Assembly (NCBI RefSeq): GCF_000168975.1
Contig: NZ_AAUW01000007.1
Location: 1-64,000 of the forward strand
DNA: 64,000 nucleotides
From: Roseibium aggregatum IAM 12614
Lineage (GTDB): Bacteria; Pseudomonadota; Alphaproteobacteria; Rhizobiales; Stappiaceae
Reading direction: 5' to 3'
In this document: piece by piece, positions 1 to 10,938 of the stretch
Layout of the letters: each line of letters begins with the position of its first letter
Numbering within the stretch: position 1 is the stretch's first letter
Translations under genes and position numbers: made by a program
The notes under the pieces: model-generated
Databases searched by the model: none
Told to the model about the DNA's origin: nothing
What the model saw: the letters and a program-made list of their open reading frames with translations, nothing else

Positions 1-1621
<1,621 letters not shown>

Positions 1622-1650
1622 TTTCGGCCTGGTTTGAGTTCGAGAATGAG

Positions 1651-1676
1651 AAAAGCCCGCCACCCGGCGGGCTTTT
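1651..1676 (+). terminator. Rho-independent terminator after eno
   Basis: A stem AAAGCCCGCC/GGCGGGCTTT with a 4-base loop is followed by a T-run, 30 bp after the eno stop. The A-rich left arm means it can also end transcription of the convergent DsbA-family gene on the minus strand. Confidence 0.92.
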
Positions 1677-1701
1677 TGGTTTTGACTTCAGGAGGACGCC
1701 G

Positions 1702-2376
1702 CTAATTGGAGATTGCAGCCTGCGGATCGGTTCGGGTTTCTTCCGCATGAAGAAGGGCTGCCGCGATGGTCTCCGGCTTTTCAGCTCCAGCCAGTACAAA
1801 CCGGCCGTCTATGATGAAACAGGGCACCCCGGTGATCCCTGACTTGTGAGCATTGGCAATTTGCGCCTCGACCTTATCAAGATCGGTTTCCGTTCCCAGA
1901 AGGTGCTCCACCAGATCAGACTGCATACCCGCTTCCTCGGCAATGCGAACCAGCACCTCAGAACGCGTGAGATCCTCCCCATTCAGGAAGTAGGCTTTGA
2001 ACAGCAGTTCCACGACCTCGTCCTGAAGATCATCATCGCGGGACCAGAGGATCAACCTGTGACAGTCGAGCGTGTTCGGCGACAAGGTGATGTCCTCAAA
2101 GGCAAAGTCTATGCCTTCTTCCTGCCCCGCTGCCTTGATCTGCGTGTAAAAAGCGTCGGCCTTGTCCAGGCCTCCAAATTTGTCGCTCAGATATTGCTTT
2201 CGGTCCTTACCCGACTTCGGCAAGGTCGCGTCGAGCTGAAACGGGTGCCAACGAACCAGCACGTCGAGCTGTGGAACCGACTTCAACGCCGCTTCCAGGC
2301 GCCTTTTTCCGATAAAGCACCAGGGGCACATCACATCGGAAACGACATCGACGGTAAGGGCGGACAGTATGGTCAT
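1702..2376 (-). CDS. DsbA-family FrnE-like oxidoreductase
   Basis: The 224-residue product belongs to the DSBA-like thioredoxin fold family that includes FrnE (polyketide isomerase-like) proteins. A CPWC redox motif sits near residue 18 in the context SDVMCPWCFIGKRRL, and the cis-proline loop appears as GITGVPCFIIDGRF near residue 180. No signal peptide is visible, so it is probably cytoplasmic, unlike true DsbA. It converges on eno and shares its terminator. The substrate cannot be told from sequence; protein disulfide or glutathione-dependent chemistry is likely. Confidence 0.88.
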   Translation of the reverse strand: MTILSALTVDVVSDVMCPWCFIGKRRLEAALKSVPQLDVLVRWHPFQLDATLPKSGKDRKQYLSDKFGGLDKADAFYTQIKAAGQEEGIDFAFEDITLSPNTLDCHRLILWSRDDDLQDEVVELLFKAYFLNGEDLTRSEVLVRIAEEAGMQSDLVEHLLGTETDLDKVEAQIANAHKSGITGVPCFIIDGRFVLAGAEKPETIAAALLHAEETRTDPQAAISN

Positions 2377-2495
2377 CGGACATCCAGAGCGTTGGAGACA
2401 TTTTATCAGGCTAAAGACTCTGACAAATATGCCAACCCCAAATTCACGGCAGTGTTAAGGCAATCCATAAAACGCGTCGCAGGAGTGGCATCCGT

Positions 2496-3677
2496 TCACA
2501 GAACAGTGTGCGTAAGGATGGAGTTGATCCGTTTCTGTAACCTGGTTGTGCCGGCTTCATTTTTCAAAACAGCCACCGGCCCGAAATCCTTCACGAGACA
2601 GACGAGGTCCTCGTCCCGGCTGGTGGCGTCGGCGATAGACAACAAGGTCGCATTGATATCGTCCAGTTCCTCCGAAGACGATACGGCAATGCCGAAATTT
2701 TCCGGTTGAAGCCTCATTTCCCAAAGATCGAGCCCGCGCGCGGCAAGACCGTTGCTGCAAGCTTCCAGATACCTGGTGTATTCCTCCACCCCAAGACCGC
2801 CTTGCGTGATCCGCTGGCGCAACCAAACATGACTTTCCGCTAGCACTCGGTCAGCAAGGCGCCGCCGTTTGCCAAACCGCGTTGCAGAGTTCAAGCGGTG
2901 GGCGAGGGTTTCCTTGCGGTTTTCACCGACGAGAACGTCGGAAGCTCCGTTCCGGAAGATATGCGCGATATCTTCCTCCCGCTCACAGACTGCCAGTACC
3001 GGCAATCCGGCGAAGCGGGCATCCCTTCTGATCTGCTGCATATAGTCGACGGCATCATCAAACGGAGCGTCTATCACAACCGCATCGAACGCGCGTTTCG
3101 ACATGAATTCGACCGCCATGCTCCCGTCAAAAGCACCGACAACTTCAACCTTTTCTTCGCTGGCATCTTGCCATTCCAGGAACCGGCCACTGACGCCAAC
3201 CACCAGCAGGCTGCTCGTCCCGGAATGATGGGGAGCGCTGCCGAAACCTGGAATTCTGCCGAAGATACGCCTGCGAAGCTGGGCCTCGTCGGATCGAAGC
3301 AGTGCGCGCTGATGGATGCAGATCAGCATCAGCAGCACTTCGTCGGGCACGATCCTGTCAATGATCGCCGTCGGCTGAAGGCCGGTTGGCAGAATATCGT
3401 CGCTGCCGGTGAGGATGTAAAAGGGGACTTCGCTGGCAAGGTTTCTGATTTGGGGCAAGAGCCAGGAAAAGAAACCGTCGCGGCGCTCGTTTTCTAGGCT
3501 GCTGATATCGACCACGATCGCGGCGGGCAGCGCCGTGGGAAGCTTGCTGCCCCTCTCGAACATGCTGACGAGAGAGACGTCTAAATCTTCGGGCGCATCG
3601 CCATTGCTGCTCCGCCTCGGCCGACGTCCCGCATACCAATACGGGCCGCGCCAGGAAAGCGACGTTTCAACATCCAT
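2496..3677 (-). CDS. Degenerate response-regulator/GGDEF-like protein
   Basis: The product is 393 residues. Residues about 45-125 and 155-260 resemble CheY-like receiver folds (for example FDAVVIDAPFDDAVDYMQQI, then GLPVLAVCEREED and GASDVLVG), the arrangement of PleD-type proteins. The C-terminal about 100 residues align in shape with a GGDEF domain, but the expected GG(D/E)EF is replaced by LVKDFGPV, so diguanylate cyclase activity is not expected. It lies 13 bp downstream of a ligase-like gene that has also lost catalytic residues, and the two probably share a transcript. The receiver/GGDEF assignment is my reading of fold-level patterns, not a clear family hit. Confidence 0.55.
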   Translation of the reverse strand: MDVETSLSWRGPYWYAGRRPRRSSNGDAPEDLDVSLVSMFERGSKLPTALPAAIVVDISSLENERRDGFFSWLLPQIRNLASEVPFYILTGSDDILPTGLQPTAIIDRIVPDEVLLMLICIHQRALLRSDEAQLRRRIFGRIPGFGSAPHHSGTSSLLVVGVSGRFLEWQDASEEKVEVVGAFDGSMAVEFMSKRAFDAVVIDAPFDDAVDYMQQIRRDARFAGLPVLAVCEREEDIAHIFRNGASDVLVGENRKETLAHRLNSATRFGKRRRLADRVLAESHVWLRQRITQGGLGVEEYTRYLEACSNGLAARGLDLWEMRLQPENFGIAVSSSEELDDINATLLSIADATSRDEDLVCLVKDFGPVAVLKNEAGTTRLQKRINSILTHTVL

Positions 3678-3690
3678 TCTTTATCCCCAC

Positions 3691-5322
3691 CTACGCCACG
3701 GCGGCGGGCAAACGCTGCGTCCGCATGGTCAGCCGTTCACGGCTGATGGTTCCGTCCTCATTCCGCGGCAGTGACTGTAAAATCAGCACACGATGGGGGA
3801 TCTTGGCAAGATCCACGCCTTCGGCATCCAGATAGGCAAAAAAGGCACCTGCGTCAGGCACATTCCCGGCTTCGGGAACGAGCGCTGCATACATCCTGGC
3901 ACCCAGGAGCGGATCTTCCACGATGAAGGCCGCGGCTTCCCGGATACCCGGATAACCGGCATAGACCACATCAACCGTCTCGAGATTGCCAGTACCGAGA
4001 GCGTAATGCCCCGGTATCCCGAAACCGGCGATACCCCCATCTGTCAGTTCGACCTTGATATTTGTGTTCAGGAAACCGTTGCCTTCCCAGCGAACACGCC
4101 TCTGATCACCGTTGATGGTACGCCAGCCGACATCGGGAACAATGGGCCCCTTGACCAAAAGCGTCGGAATCTGTGCTTCCACCTCGTCGGTGACTGCGAT
4201 TTCAAGAAGGGCTGGCCCGCTTTCGCACCCTATTGGCCCGCTATGCTTTCCCAGCGCGGTGGCTTTCGTCTTCGCCGATGGACCTCGCGCTTTGGCCACG
4301 AGAGCAAACTCGTCAGCGATGTGAAGGTCAATCAGCCGGCGCCGGGCAACGAAAGTTGTCGGATGGGGAGCCGCTATATTCCAGGCCGCAAGCAAGGTTG
4401 TTTTGGTGTTTTCCAGTTTCCGGTCGAGCGTCTGAGCCAACGGCCCGGGTGTCGTCACGACATCCGCCTGAACCTCGTTTGCGTGCGCAGCAAGATTTGC
4501 AAGGGAGGTCGGGTGATGCAGGTGAAGGGTGCTACCGGTCAACAGCCAGGGTGCAAGTCCTCCGCCAAGCCCGGTCAACCCGCTGAGCGAGTAAGGCAGA
4601 ACCATCACGCTGGCATCGCGCACATGGGCTTCCTGCACGATCATGTGCGCAACGGATACCCAGTGATTGTGACAGCGTGTGACCGGAACATTTTCCTCAC
4701 CGCTGCGGCTCCAGCAGATGGTTGCGGTGTGATCCGCCGGATCAGGGCGCTCGCTGGGGGTGAACTTCAACTCATCACCCATTTCGGCAAGCATCGGACC
4801 AAGTTCGATCAACCCGTCCGGGATATCCTTGCCGAGCCCGAAAACGAACCGCAACGAGAACAGATCTGCGGCAACATCGCGCGCGGCCACACCAACATCA
4901 CGCGTTTCGACGCGATCAGCGGCAACGAACCCCTTGGCGCCAATGGAATTCAGCGCTTCCAGAACGTTTTTCTGCCGCCAGTGCAGTGGCAGCGGGGATA
5001 TGATCAGATCGGTCCGCAGCGCGGCCAGGATCGCGATGACGGTATCGACCGTATTGGGAGCCTGAACACCGACAACATGATCGGATGAAAGGCCAACGGT
5101 CGTGTAAAAGGCCGCGAGCCGATCAATCTCACGGTCAGCTTCGGCATAGGTCAGTGCTCGGGGAAGGCCGCCGGTCCAGGTTGCCCTGTCCGGAGCATCG
5201 ACCAGGGCGAGCCGGTCGGGGTGTTCTGCTGCTGTCTTTCGGAACATTTCATCTAGCGGCACATCGGACCAGGCTCCGCTTTGATGATATTCCTCGGACA
5301 GGCTTTCAGGCGTGGCTTTCAT
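3691..5322 (-). CDS. AMP-dependent synthetase/ligase homologue, probably non-catalytic
   Basis: The 543-residue length and overall pattern (FRKTAAEHPDRLALVD near the start, LTYAEADREIDRLAAF, a C-terminal LPRNEDGTISRERL) are those of acyl-CoA synthetases of the ANL superfamily. The catalytic motifs are not intact. The phosphate-binding loop (normally TSGTTGxPKG) reads WSRSGEENVPV. The TGD motif is TNI in LNTNIKVELTDGG. The C-terminal lysine of GKI is Thr in GTI. No YGxTE is seen. It is therefore likely a pseudo-enzyme or has unusual chemistry. It sits between a YejA-like binding protein gene (25 bp upstream) and the receiver-like gene downstream, all in one direction. Confidence 0.75.
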   Translation of the reverse strand: MKATPESLSEEYHQSGAWSDVPLDEMFRKTAAEHPDRLALVDAPDRATWTGGLPRALTYAEADREIDRLAAFYTTVGLSSDHVVGVQAPNTVDTVIAILAALRTDLIISPLPLHWRQKNVLEALNSIGAKGFVAADRVETRDVGVAARDVAADLFSLRFVFGLGKDIPDGLIELGPMLAEMGDELKFTPSERPDPADHTATICWSRSGEENVPVTRCHNHWVSVAHMIVQEAHVRDASVMVLPYSLSGLTGLGGGLAPWLLTGSTLHLHHPTSLANLAAHANEVQADVVTTPGPLAQTLDRKLENTKTTLLAAWNIAAPHPTTFVARRRLIDLHIADEFALVAKARGPSAKTKATALGKHSGPIGCESGPALLEIAVTDEVEAQIPTLLVKGPIVPDVGWRTINGDQRRVRWEGNGFLNTNIKVELTDGGIAGFGIPGHYALGTGNLETVDVVYAGYPGIREAAAFIVEDPLLGARMYAALVPEAGNVPDAGAFFAYLDAEGVDLAKIPHRVLILQSLPRNEDGTISRERLTMRTQRLPAAVA

Positions 5323-5346
5323 ATTATTCTTCGTCCATTGGTCCGA

Positions 5347-7218
5347 TTATTGCGCCGTGGCTGACCACCAGGTGTCGTACTCGTGGCCATAAAGCGACTC
5401 GTTTTGAGGTGGTACGACCTGCTTCCAGTGAGCAACCCAATCGTCTGCGACATGGTAGAGCGGTACTGCATAGGCGCCGGAAATCAGAACGCGATCGAAT
5501 GCGCGAACGGCGGAGACGAAATCATCCCGGCTCCGTGCTCCGACGATTTCATCGATCATCGCGTCTATTGCAGGCTCGTGCGCCCCGACAAAGTTGAAGG
5601 AGCCTTCTGTTTCCGCGGCTTTTGACGACCAGCGGCCATATTGTTCGGCTCCGGGGGACAACGAGGAGGTCCAGGTGTTGAACACCATATCGAAATCACG
5701 TTTGGTCCTGCGATCTTCGAACTGGGTGGGATCGACACTGCGTACGCTTGCCTCAACACCGAGCAGCTCCAGCGTCCGGATGTAGGCAAGGGCCAGCTTC
5801 TCTTCGTCTTCGTTCTTCGCCAGGATTTCGAAAGAAAGCTGCTTGCCGCTTTCGGCATGAACGAGTTTGCCGTCCTTGAGCTTGTAACCGGCCTTGCCAA
5901 ACGCTTCGAGCGCCGCCCGCAGCACTTTCCTGTCCCGTCCCGACCCATCGGCTTCGGCCGGACGCCAGGTGCCGTCCATCACTTCAGGGTCGACCGCATC
6001 GGGGTAGGGGGCAAGCAGCTCCTTTTCGCGATCGCTCGCCGGGCGGCCGATCGACGACAGCTCCGAATTGTCCCAGTAACCGGCCGTGCGCGTGTAAAGG
6101 CCATAGTAAAGGTTGCGGTTCACCCACTCGAAATCGAACAGCATGCGCAAAGCCTTGCGCACGGCAGGATCGGAGAATTGATCCCTGCGGGTGTTGAACG
6201 CGATACCTTGCATGGCTGCGGGGATACCCAGCGGAATCGCGCGCTTGAGCACGTCGCCGTTTTTCACCGCCGGAAAATCTAGGCCCGTTGCCCAACGGGC
6301 GGGGTCGCGGAACTGAAGTGCCTGAACCAGGCCCTTTTTGAAGGATTCCTGCAAGGTGGTTTCGTCGCGGAAATACTCGATCCGGATTTCATCGAAGTTG
6401 TCGAAACCGGCTTTTACCGGCAGATCCTTGGCCCAGTAATCCGGGTTCTTCTCATAAACGACCAACCGGCCCGGCTCGATCGTCTTGAACGTGTAAGGCC
6501 CGGTCCCCACCGGAGGGTTCAAGGATGATTTGTCGAAGTTTTCCGCATCGGTGCTGGCCTTGGAGTAGATCGGCGCCAGTGCAATCAGAAGCGGCAATTC
6601 GCGATTGTCGCCGTTTTCGAACACCAGCTTCAGCCGGTTCGGCGCGGTCACCTGCTTTTCGGTAATGGCTGCATACCAGTTACGATAGGGGGGGCGGCCC
6701 TTGTCGCGGATCACATCCAGAGAAAAGATGACATCCTCTACGGTAACAGGCGTTCCGTCGGAAAACCTGGCATCCGGGTTAAGCTCGAATTCGATCCATT
6801 CCCGGCTGTCCGGCATCCGCACACGTTGAGCCAACAGCCCGTAGAGGGAAAAGGGTTCCGCATAGGAGCGGACCATCAGGCTTTCCAGAACGTTGTTGCC
6901 GAATTCACGCTCCCGCATGCCGCGGGCCGACGTCCAGCCCCCCTGGACGATGAAGGAATTCAGGCTGTCGAAGGTTCCCTGGACACCAAGTGTAATCGTG
7001 CCGCCTTTAGGCGCTTCGGGGTTGGCGTAGGGAAACGGCTCGTCAGGACCAAGGGCGGGCGTTCCGTGCATGGCAATGGCATGCGTCCAGGGCACGGTTT
7101 CTTCGTCCGCCACGGCAGGTAGGTTGAATGTCAACGCGAGCACACAAGCGGACGAAGCCGCCAAACCGATCGCCTTGCCGGCATGAAAAAGAAGACCGGA
7201 AACTATCGAACTACGCAT
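5347..7218 (-). CDS. Extracellular solute-binding protein of a peptide ABC importer (YejA-like)
   Basis: This is a family 5 solute-binding protein (SBP_bac_5), about 623 residues. The N-terminus after MRSSIV has a hydrophobic stretch ending near ALTFNLPAVA, consistent with a Sec signal peptide. Landmarks include GGTITLGVQGTFDSLNSF, FSDGTPVTVEDVIFSLDVI and NPPVGTGPYTFKTIEPGR. Size and the AIAMHGTPALG start resemble YejA, which captures oligopeptides in the periplasm. The frame is open to 7299, but the ATG at 7218 gives the signal peptide. No YejBEF permease or ATPase genes are adjacent, so its partners must be elsewhere. Confidence 0.85.
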   Translation of the reverse strand: MRSSIVSGLLFHAGKAIGLAASSACVLALTFNLPAVADEETVPWTHAIAMHGTPALGPDEPFPYANPEAPKGGTITLGVQGTFDSLNSFIVQGGWTSARGMREREFGNNVLESLMVRSYAEPFSLYGLLAQRVRMPDSREWIEFELNPDARFSDGTPVTVEDVIFSLDVIRDKGRPPYRNWYAAITEKQVTAPNRLKLVFENGDNRELPLLIALAPIYSKASTDAENFDKSSLNPPVGTGPYTFKTIEPGRLVVYEKNPDYWAKDLPVKAGFDNFDEIRIEYFRDETTLQESFKKGLVQALQFRDPARWATGLDFPAVKNGDVLKRAIPLGIPAAMQGIAFNTRRDQFSDPAVRKALRMLFDFEWVNRNLYYGLYTRTAGYWDNSELSSIGRPASDREKELLAPYPDAVDPEVMDGTWRPAEADGSGRDRKVLRAALEAFGKAGYKLKDGKLVHAESGKQLSFEILAKNEDEEKLALAYIRTLELLGVEASVRSVDPTQFEDRRTKRDFDMVFNTWTSSLSPGAEQYGRWSSKAAETEGSFNFVGAHEPAIDAMIDEIVGARSRDDFVSAVRAFDRVLISGAYAVPLYHVADDWVAHWKQVVPPQNESLYGHEYDTWWSATAQ

Positions 7219-7296
7219 CACCACCGCCGGAGATTCTGTTGATTCCCAATGTTCAGAATAACACACGGTTAACGGGGACGCGCCCGGCTCAAACAA

Positions 7297-7320
7297 CAAA
7301 CCTCAAGATATTCAGGTTTG
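7297..7320. promoter_or_regulatory. Inverted repeat in a divergent promoter region
   Basis: A perfect 7-bp inverted repeat CAAACCT / AGGTTTG with a 10-bp spacer lies in the 265-bp region between the divergent yejA-like and ialB-like genes. The size and symmetry would suit a dimeric regulator, or a short hairpin. No regulator can be named. Confidence 0.35.
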
Positions 7321-7483
7321 AATTGCCCATTTGGGGTGCGTTGCAAATCGGCCACCCTCTCGCCCAAATTAAGTGTCTTACCATGGTTTAACGGTTTGAA
7401 TGTCGTTACGGGCCTTGCGGTTGGTTCCGGAATGCCCCAGAACAACGCGAAAGTTTCGTACACGCACGATTGAGGACGTTTCG

Positions 7484-8095
7484 ATGACGAGTGTTTTGAA
7501 AAGAGGATTGTTCGGATGTGCAGTAGGTGCATTCGTAGCCCTGTCTTCTTTTGCTGGTGCACCCGCAATCGCCCAGGAAGAAAAAAGCCCATGGACGAAA
7601 GCGTGTAACACCAATCCGAACACGCAGAAGCAAATCTGCTTTATTTCGATTGAATTGCGCACAAATACCGGACAGTTCCTGAGCAACATTGCCATTCAGG
7701 AAACTGAGGGGGAAGCCCGCAAGAAGCTGCTGGTCGCCGTACCGACCGGCGTTCTGATCCAGCCCGGCGTTCGCATTCAGATCGATGACGGCAAGCCCGT
7801 TCAGGGCAAGTACAGCATCTGCGCACCCAATGCCTGCTATGCAGAACTGGCGATTGATGACTCCTTCATCAACACCATGAAGCAGGGCGGCGAAATGATC
7901 GTGGCTCCGTATAACCAGCAGGCCAAGGAAATCGTCTTCAAGATGACCCTGATCGGCTTCACAAAGGTTTACGACGGCGAGCCCATGAACCTTGCTGAAC
8001 TGCAAAAACGCCAGGAAGAGCTGCAGAGCGAATTGCAGAAGCGGGCCGACGAAGCGCGTCAGAAGCTGATCGACGCTCAAAAGCAGAGCCAGTAA
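7484..8095 (+). CDS. Invasion-associated locus B (IalB) family protein
   Basis: The product is 203 residues with a signal peptide (hydrophobic stretch to APAIAQ near residue 30) and an IalB-type domain: SPWTKACNTNPNTQKQICF, VAVPTGVLIQPGVRIQID and the paired-Cys CAPNACYAELAID. Such proteins are periplasmic or outer-membrane-associated in Bartonella, Brucella and relatives, and in free-living alphaproteobacteria their role is unclear. The C-terminal 35 residues are a charged coiled-coil-like tail rich in Gln, Glu and Lys. The frame is open from 7400, but the ATG at 7484 places the signal peptide at the N-terminus. A terminator follows directly. Confidence 0.85.
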   Translation: MTSVLKRGLFGCAVGAFVALSSFAGAPAIAQEEKSPWTKACNTNPNTQKQICFISIELRTNTGQFLSNIAIQETEGEARKKLLVAVPTGVLIQPGVRIQIDDGKPVQGKYSICAPNACYAELAIDDSFINTMKQGGEMIVAPYNQQAKEIVFKMTLIGFTKVYDGEPMNLAELQKRQEELQSELQKRADEARQKLIDAQKQSQ

Positions 8096-8116
8096 CAAAC
8101 TGCGTTTTCAGAATTG

Positions 8117-8151
8117 AAAAAGGCCGGAACTTCCAAAGTTCCGGCCTTTTT
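8117..8151 (+). terminator. Rho-independent terminator after the ialB-like gene
   Basis: A long stem AAAAAGGCCGGAACTT / AAGTTCCGGCCTTTTT with a 3-base loop lies 20 bp after the stop. The symmetry (A-run and T-run) makes it bidirectional, so it could also serve hspQ on the minus strand. Confidence 0.93.
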
Positions 8152-8200
8152 CGTATTTGAACAAAATTCCGGCAGACCAGGCTGTGTCCCTACGGCCTGT

Positions 8201-8524
8201 TCAGTGGATCTCCACGCTGCGTGGCAGATAGGACCCGTCGGTCTGTTCTTCGAAAATTTCTTCCACTTGCGGATGGCGTATCGGTTCCCCGGTCATGTCC
8301 GCTTCCAGGTTCTGTTCGCTGACGTAGGCCACATATTCGGTTTCCTCGTTCTCGGCGAGGAGATGATAAAACGGCTGATCGCGCAGAGGACGTACGTCTT
8401 CCGGGATCGCGTTCCACCATTCTTCCGTATTGCTGAAGGTCGGATCGACATCGAAAATCACGCCCCGGAAGGGGTAAATCCGGTGCCGGACGACCTGGCC
8501 AATTCTGAATTTTGCCGTTCGCAT
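8201..8524 (-). CDS. hspQ: Heat shock protein HspQ
   Basis: The 107-residue product matches HspQ (YccV-like, hemimethylated-DNA-binding family): KFRIGQVVRHRIYPFRGVIFDVDP, NTEEWWNAIPED, DQPFYHLLAENEETEYVAYVSEQNL. In enterobacteria HspQ acts as a specificity factor for Lon protease and stimulates degradation of certain substrates. The start at 8524 (MRTAKF) fits the family N-terminus; an upstream in-frame extension to 8596 has no family similarity. Confidence 0.92.
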   Translation of the reverse strand: MRTAKFRIGQVVRHRIYPFRGVIFDVDPTFSNTEEWWNAIPEDVRPLRDQPFYHLLAENEETEYVAYVSEQNLEADMTGEPIRHPQVEEIFEEQTDGSYLPRSVEIH

Positions 8525-8626
8525 GGTTACTCGTCCGCATACTGCATGCACTGCCGGGATACCGTGTCGGCAGCCTGCGTGCAAGCATTGTAGCATTAAA
8601 CCTTAGACGACGAGCCTTGCGAAAGT

Positions 8627-9667
8627 CTAAAGGCCATAGACCTCCGCGCGTTCCGCGTCCTTCGATGCAACCAGTTTTGCAAGATCCACGATCACCTTCG
8701 CCTGTTTCCAGGTCGCGTCATCCTGCATCTTGCCGTCGATCATCACCGCTCCGGTACCGTCCGGCATTGCTTCAATGATTTTGCGCGCAAAAGCAACTTC
8801 GCCCGGATCGGGAGAAAAGACCTTTTTTGCGATCTGAATCTGCGTCGGATGCAGAGACCAGGCACCCAGGCACCCCATCAGGAAGGCGTTGCGGAACTGG
8901 CTTTCACAGGCTGCCGCGTCAGAAAAATCACCAAATGGGCCATAGAAGGGTTTCAGACCATAAGACAGGCAGGCATCGACCATCTTGCCGACCGTATAGT
9001 GCCACAGATCCTGCTGATAAGCAGTACGGCCGCCTGCGCTGTCCACGTCGGACAGCACCGCATAGTCCGGGTGCCCACCGCCAACCCGTGTGGTTTTCAT
9101 GCCCCTCGACGCAGCAAGGTCTGCTGGCCCCAGGCTCATGCCATGCATCCGCGGGCTCGCCGCCGCGATCTCCTCGACATTCTTCACGCCTTCCGCCGTT
9201 TCCAGAATGGCGTGGATCATGATCGGTTTGGAAAGACCGGCCTTGGCTTCCAGTTGCGCAAGTAGCTGATCGAGGTAGTGAATGTCCCACGCGCCTTCGA
9301 CCTTGGGCAGCATCACCACATCGAGCTTTTCACCAACTGCAGGCACGATTTCCAGGAGGTCGTCCAAAAACCAGGGGCTGTTCAGACAATTGACCCTGGT
9401 CCAAAGACCGGTAGTGCCGAAGTCGTTGTCCTGTGCCATCTGGATAAAGCCTCTGCGGGCGTCCGTCTTGGCATCTGCGGGAATGGCGTCTTCCAGGTTG
9501 CCAAGCACGACATCGACGCTCTTGATCAGGTCCGGCACCTTGGACCGCATCTTTTCGATATGCGGGGGGACAAAATGAATCATGCGCTCCAGCGAGACGG
9601 GACGTTCGCGGTATGGGTCCGGCGCGCCGATGGCGAGCGGCTTGTAGAATGCGCTTGGGGTTTTCAT
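8627..9667 (-). CDS. HpcH/HpaI-family CoA-ester lyase (malyl-CoA lyase-like)
   Basis: The 346-residue product belongs to the citrate-lyase beta/malyl-CoA lyase family. Conserved stretches are [11 protein letters not shown] (acidic residues near the active site), [24 protein letters not shown] and [16 protein letters not shown], followed by [16 protein letters not shown]. This pattern is close to Mcl1/Mcl2, the L-malyl-CoA/beta-methylmalyl-CoA lyase and (3S)-malyl-CoA thioesterase of the ethylmalonyl-CoA pathway. Which reaction applies is not resolvable here. The ATG at 9667 is chosen because GGAGGA lies 9 bp upstream and would fall inside the coding region if the in-frame ATG at 9685 were used. 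Confidence 0.82.
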   Translation of the reverse strand: MKTPSAFYKPLAIGAPDPYRERPVSLERMIHFVPPHIEKMRSKVPDLIKSVDVVLGNLEDAIPADAKTDARRGFIQMAQDNDFGTTGLWTRVNCLNSPWFLDDLLEIVPAVGEKLDVVMLPKVEGAWDIHYLDQLLAQLEAKAGLSKPIMIHAILETAEGVKNVEEIAAASPRMHGMSLGPADLAASRGMKTTRVGGGHPDYAVLSDVDSAGGRTAYQQDLWHYTVGKMVDACLSYGLKPFYGPFGDFSDAAACESQFRNAFLMGCLGAWSLHPTQIQIAKKVFSPDPGEVAFARKIIEAMPDGTGAVMIDGKMQDDATWKQAKVIVDLAKLVASKDAERAEVYGL

Positions 9668-9748
9668 GAAACAGCTGTCCTCCACCAGTTGAAGACATAG
9701 CTATAACGTCAATGTTGCGCTGCAACCATACCCCGAAAGGAGAACAGG

Positions 9749-10714
9749 CTAATCGTCTTCCAAACGCGCCGCTGCCGCGCGGCGAGCCTGCTTCTGGGCG
9801 GAGGTTTTGCCTGGCGGCGCCCACTTCTTGTGGATCCACATCCACTGTTCGGGATGTTCCCGGATCCAGCTCTCGAAAATCGCATGTATACGCGCTGTTG
9901 CAGCCTCGATATCCGCCTGACGGTTGTCCGTGACCGGCACTTCGACAGCCTGGGCTTCTATCCGGAAATGAACGCCTTTCTTGCGGACGACCCGGCCCAC
10001 AACGATCGGCACATTGCAGGATCGGGCAAGAGATGCCGGCACGGGCGTTGCGTAGGCCATCTGATCGAAGAAAGGGACCTGAACGCCTCGCGTTTCCCGC
10101 AGATCACCCATCATGGCGACGATCCCGCCACTTTTCAGGGTCGCCAGGATCTTTCGGGCTGTCTGATGGCTCTTCGACAACAGACCACCCTTGTAGAGGT
10201 CTTTTCGGAGCGCCTGAAGGGCCTTGTCTGCTTCCGGATTGCGCAAAGCCTGATAGACGCCGGTGATCTCGATGCCGCGGCGCACGGCCGGCTGAACACA
10301 CAGCTCCCAGTTTGCACTGTGAAACGATACGAACAGACAGGCACGTTCGCCGTTCAGAACCTGTTCGGTGATCTCGTCCGCCACCGCCTCGAACCGGTAG
10401 TCCTGTTTCAGAAGACGGTCGATATGGAAGGTCTCTGCCGCCACTCGGCCAAGGTTTTCCCACATCCCGCGCACGATCCGTTCGCGCTCTGCGCGCGGCA
10501 TGTTCGGAAACGCCTTCTTCAGATGCCGCAGGGCGCGTTTGTGCCTGGCATTGAAAGGCGCCAGAAGGCGCCAGAAGGCGCCCATGACGTAGGAAGCAAT
10601 GTCGACGGGGATCAGGCGGAAAAGCCAGATGGCCACAGTCAGCGATAAGCCTTCCACCCGGTTTTGCACAGCTGTGAGCTTCGGGTGTTTACGCTGCTTT
10701 TTTTTGCGGGACAT
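9749..10714 (-). CDS. lpxL: Lipid A biosynthesis acyltransferase (LpxL/HtrB family)
   Basis: The 321-residue product is an inner-membrane late acyltransferase that adds a secondary acyl chain to KDO-lipid IVA. It has one N-terminal hydrophobic segment (TVAIWLFRLIPVDIASYVMG), the catalytic H(X)4E motif as HSANWE near residue 132, GIEITGVYQALRNPEADKAL, and the C-terminal REHPEQWMWIHKKW typical of the family. The Lys/Arg-rich ends are common. The exact acyl chain, and whether it is the LpxL, LpxM or LpxXL type, cannot be told. Confidence 0.88.
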   Translation of the reverse strand: MSRKKKQRKHPKLTAVQNRVEGLSLTVAIWLFRLIPVDIASYVMGAFWRLLAPFNARHKRALRHLKKAFPNMPRAERERIVRGMWENLGRVAAETFHIDRLLKQDYRFEAVADEITEQVLNGERACLFVSFHSANWELCVQPAVRRGIEITGVYQALRNPEADKALQALRKDLYKGGLLSKSHQTARKILATLKSGGIVAMMGDLRETRGVQVPFFDQMAYATPVPASLARSCNVPIVVGRVVRKKGVHFRIEAQAVEVPVTDNRQADIEAATARIHAIFESWIREHPEQWMWIHKKWAPPGKTSAQKQARRAAAARLEDD

Positions 10715-10938
10715 TACGACCGAATGCTTTCATGTTGTCCGCCCGTCTTGAAAAGAGGGCCTTCCGACCTTGTCCGAATGAATGGGGCCTTGCGATGCGC
10801 CCTCAGACCTGATTGGAATGCGGATCACCGGGGTGACCTCCAAGTCACGCGTCCATATCCAAGCCAGGCGCAAGATGCAAGCGCCTTGAGACCCACCAAA
10901 CCGCCATACAGCGCGTCGTCTTCATCTTTGGTAATTGA

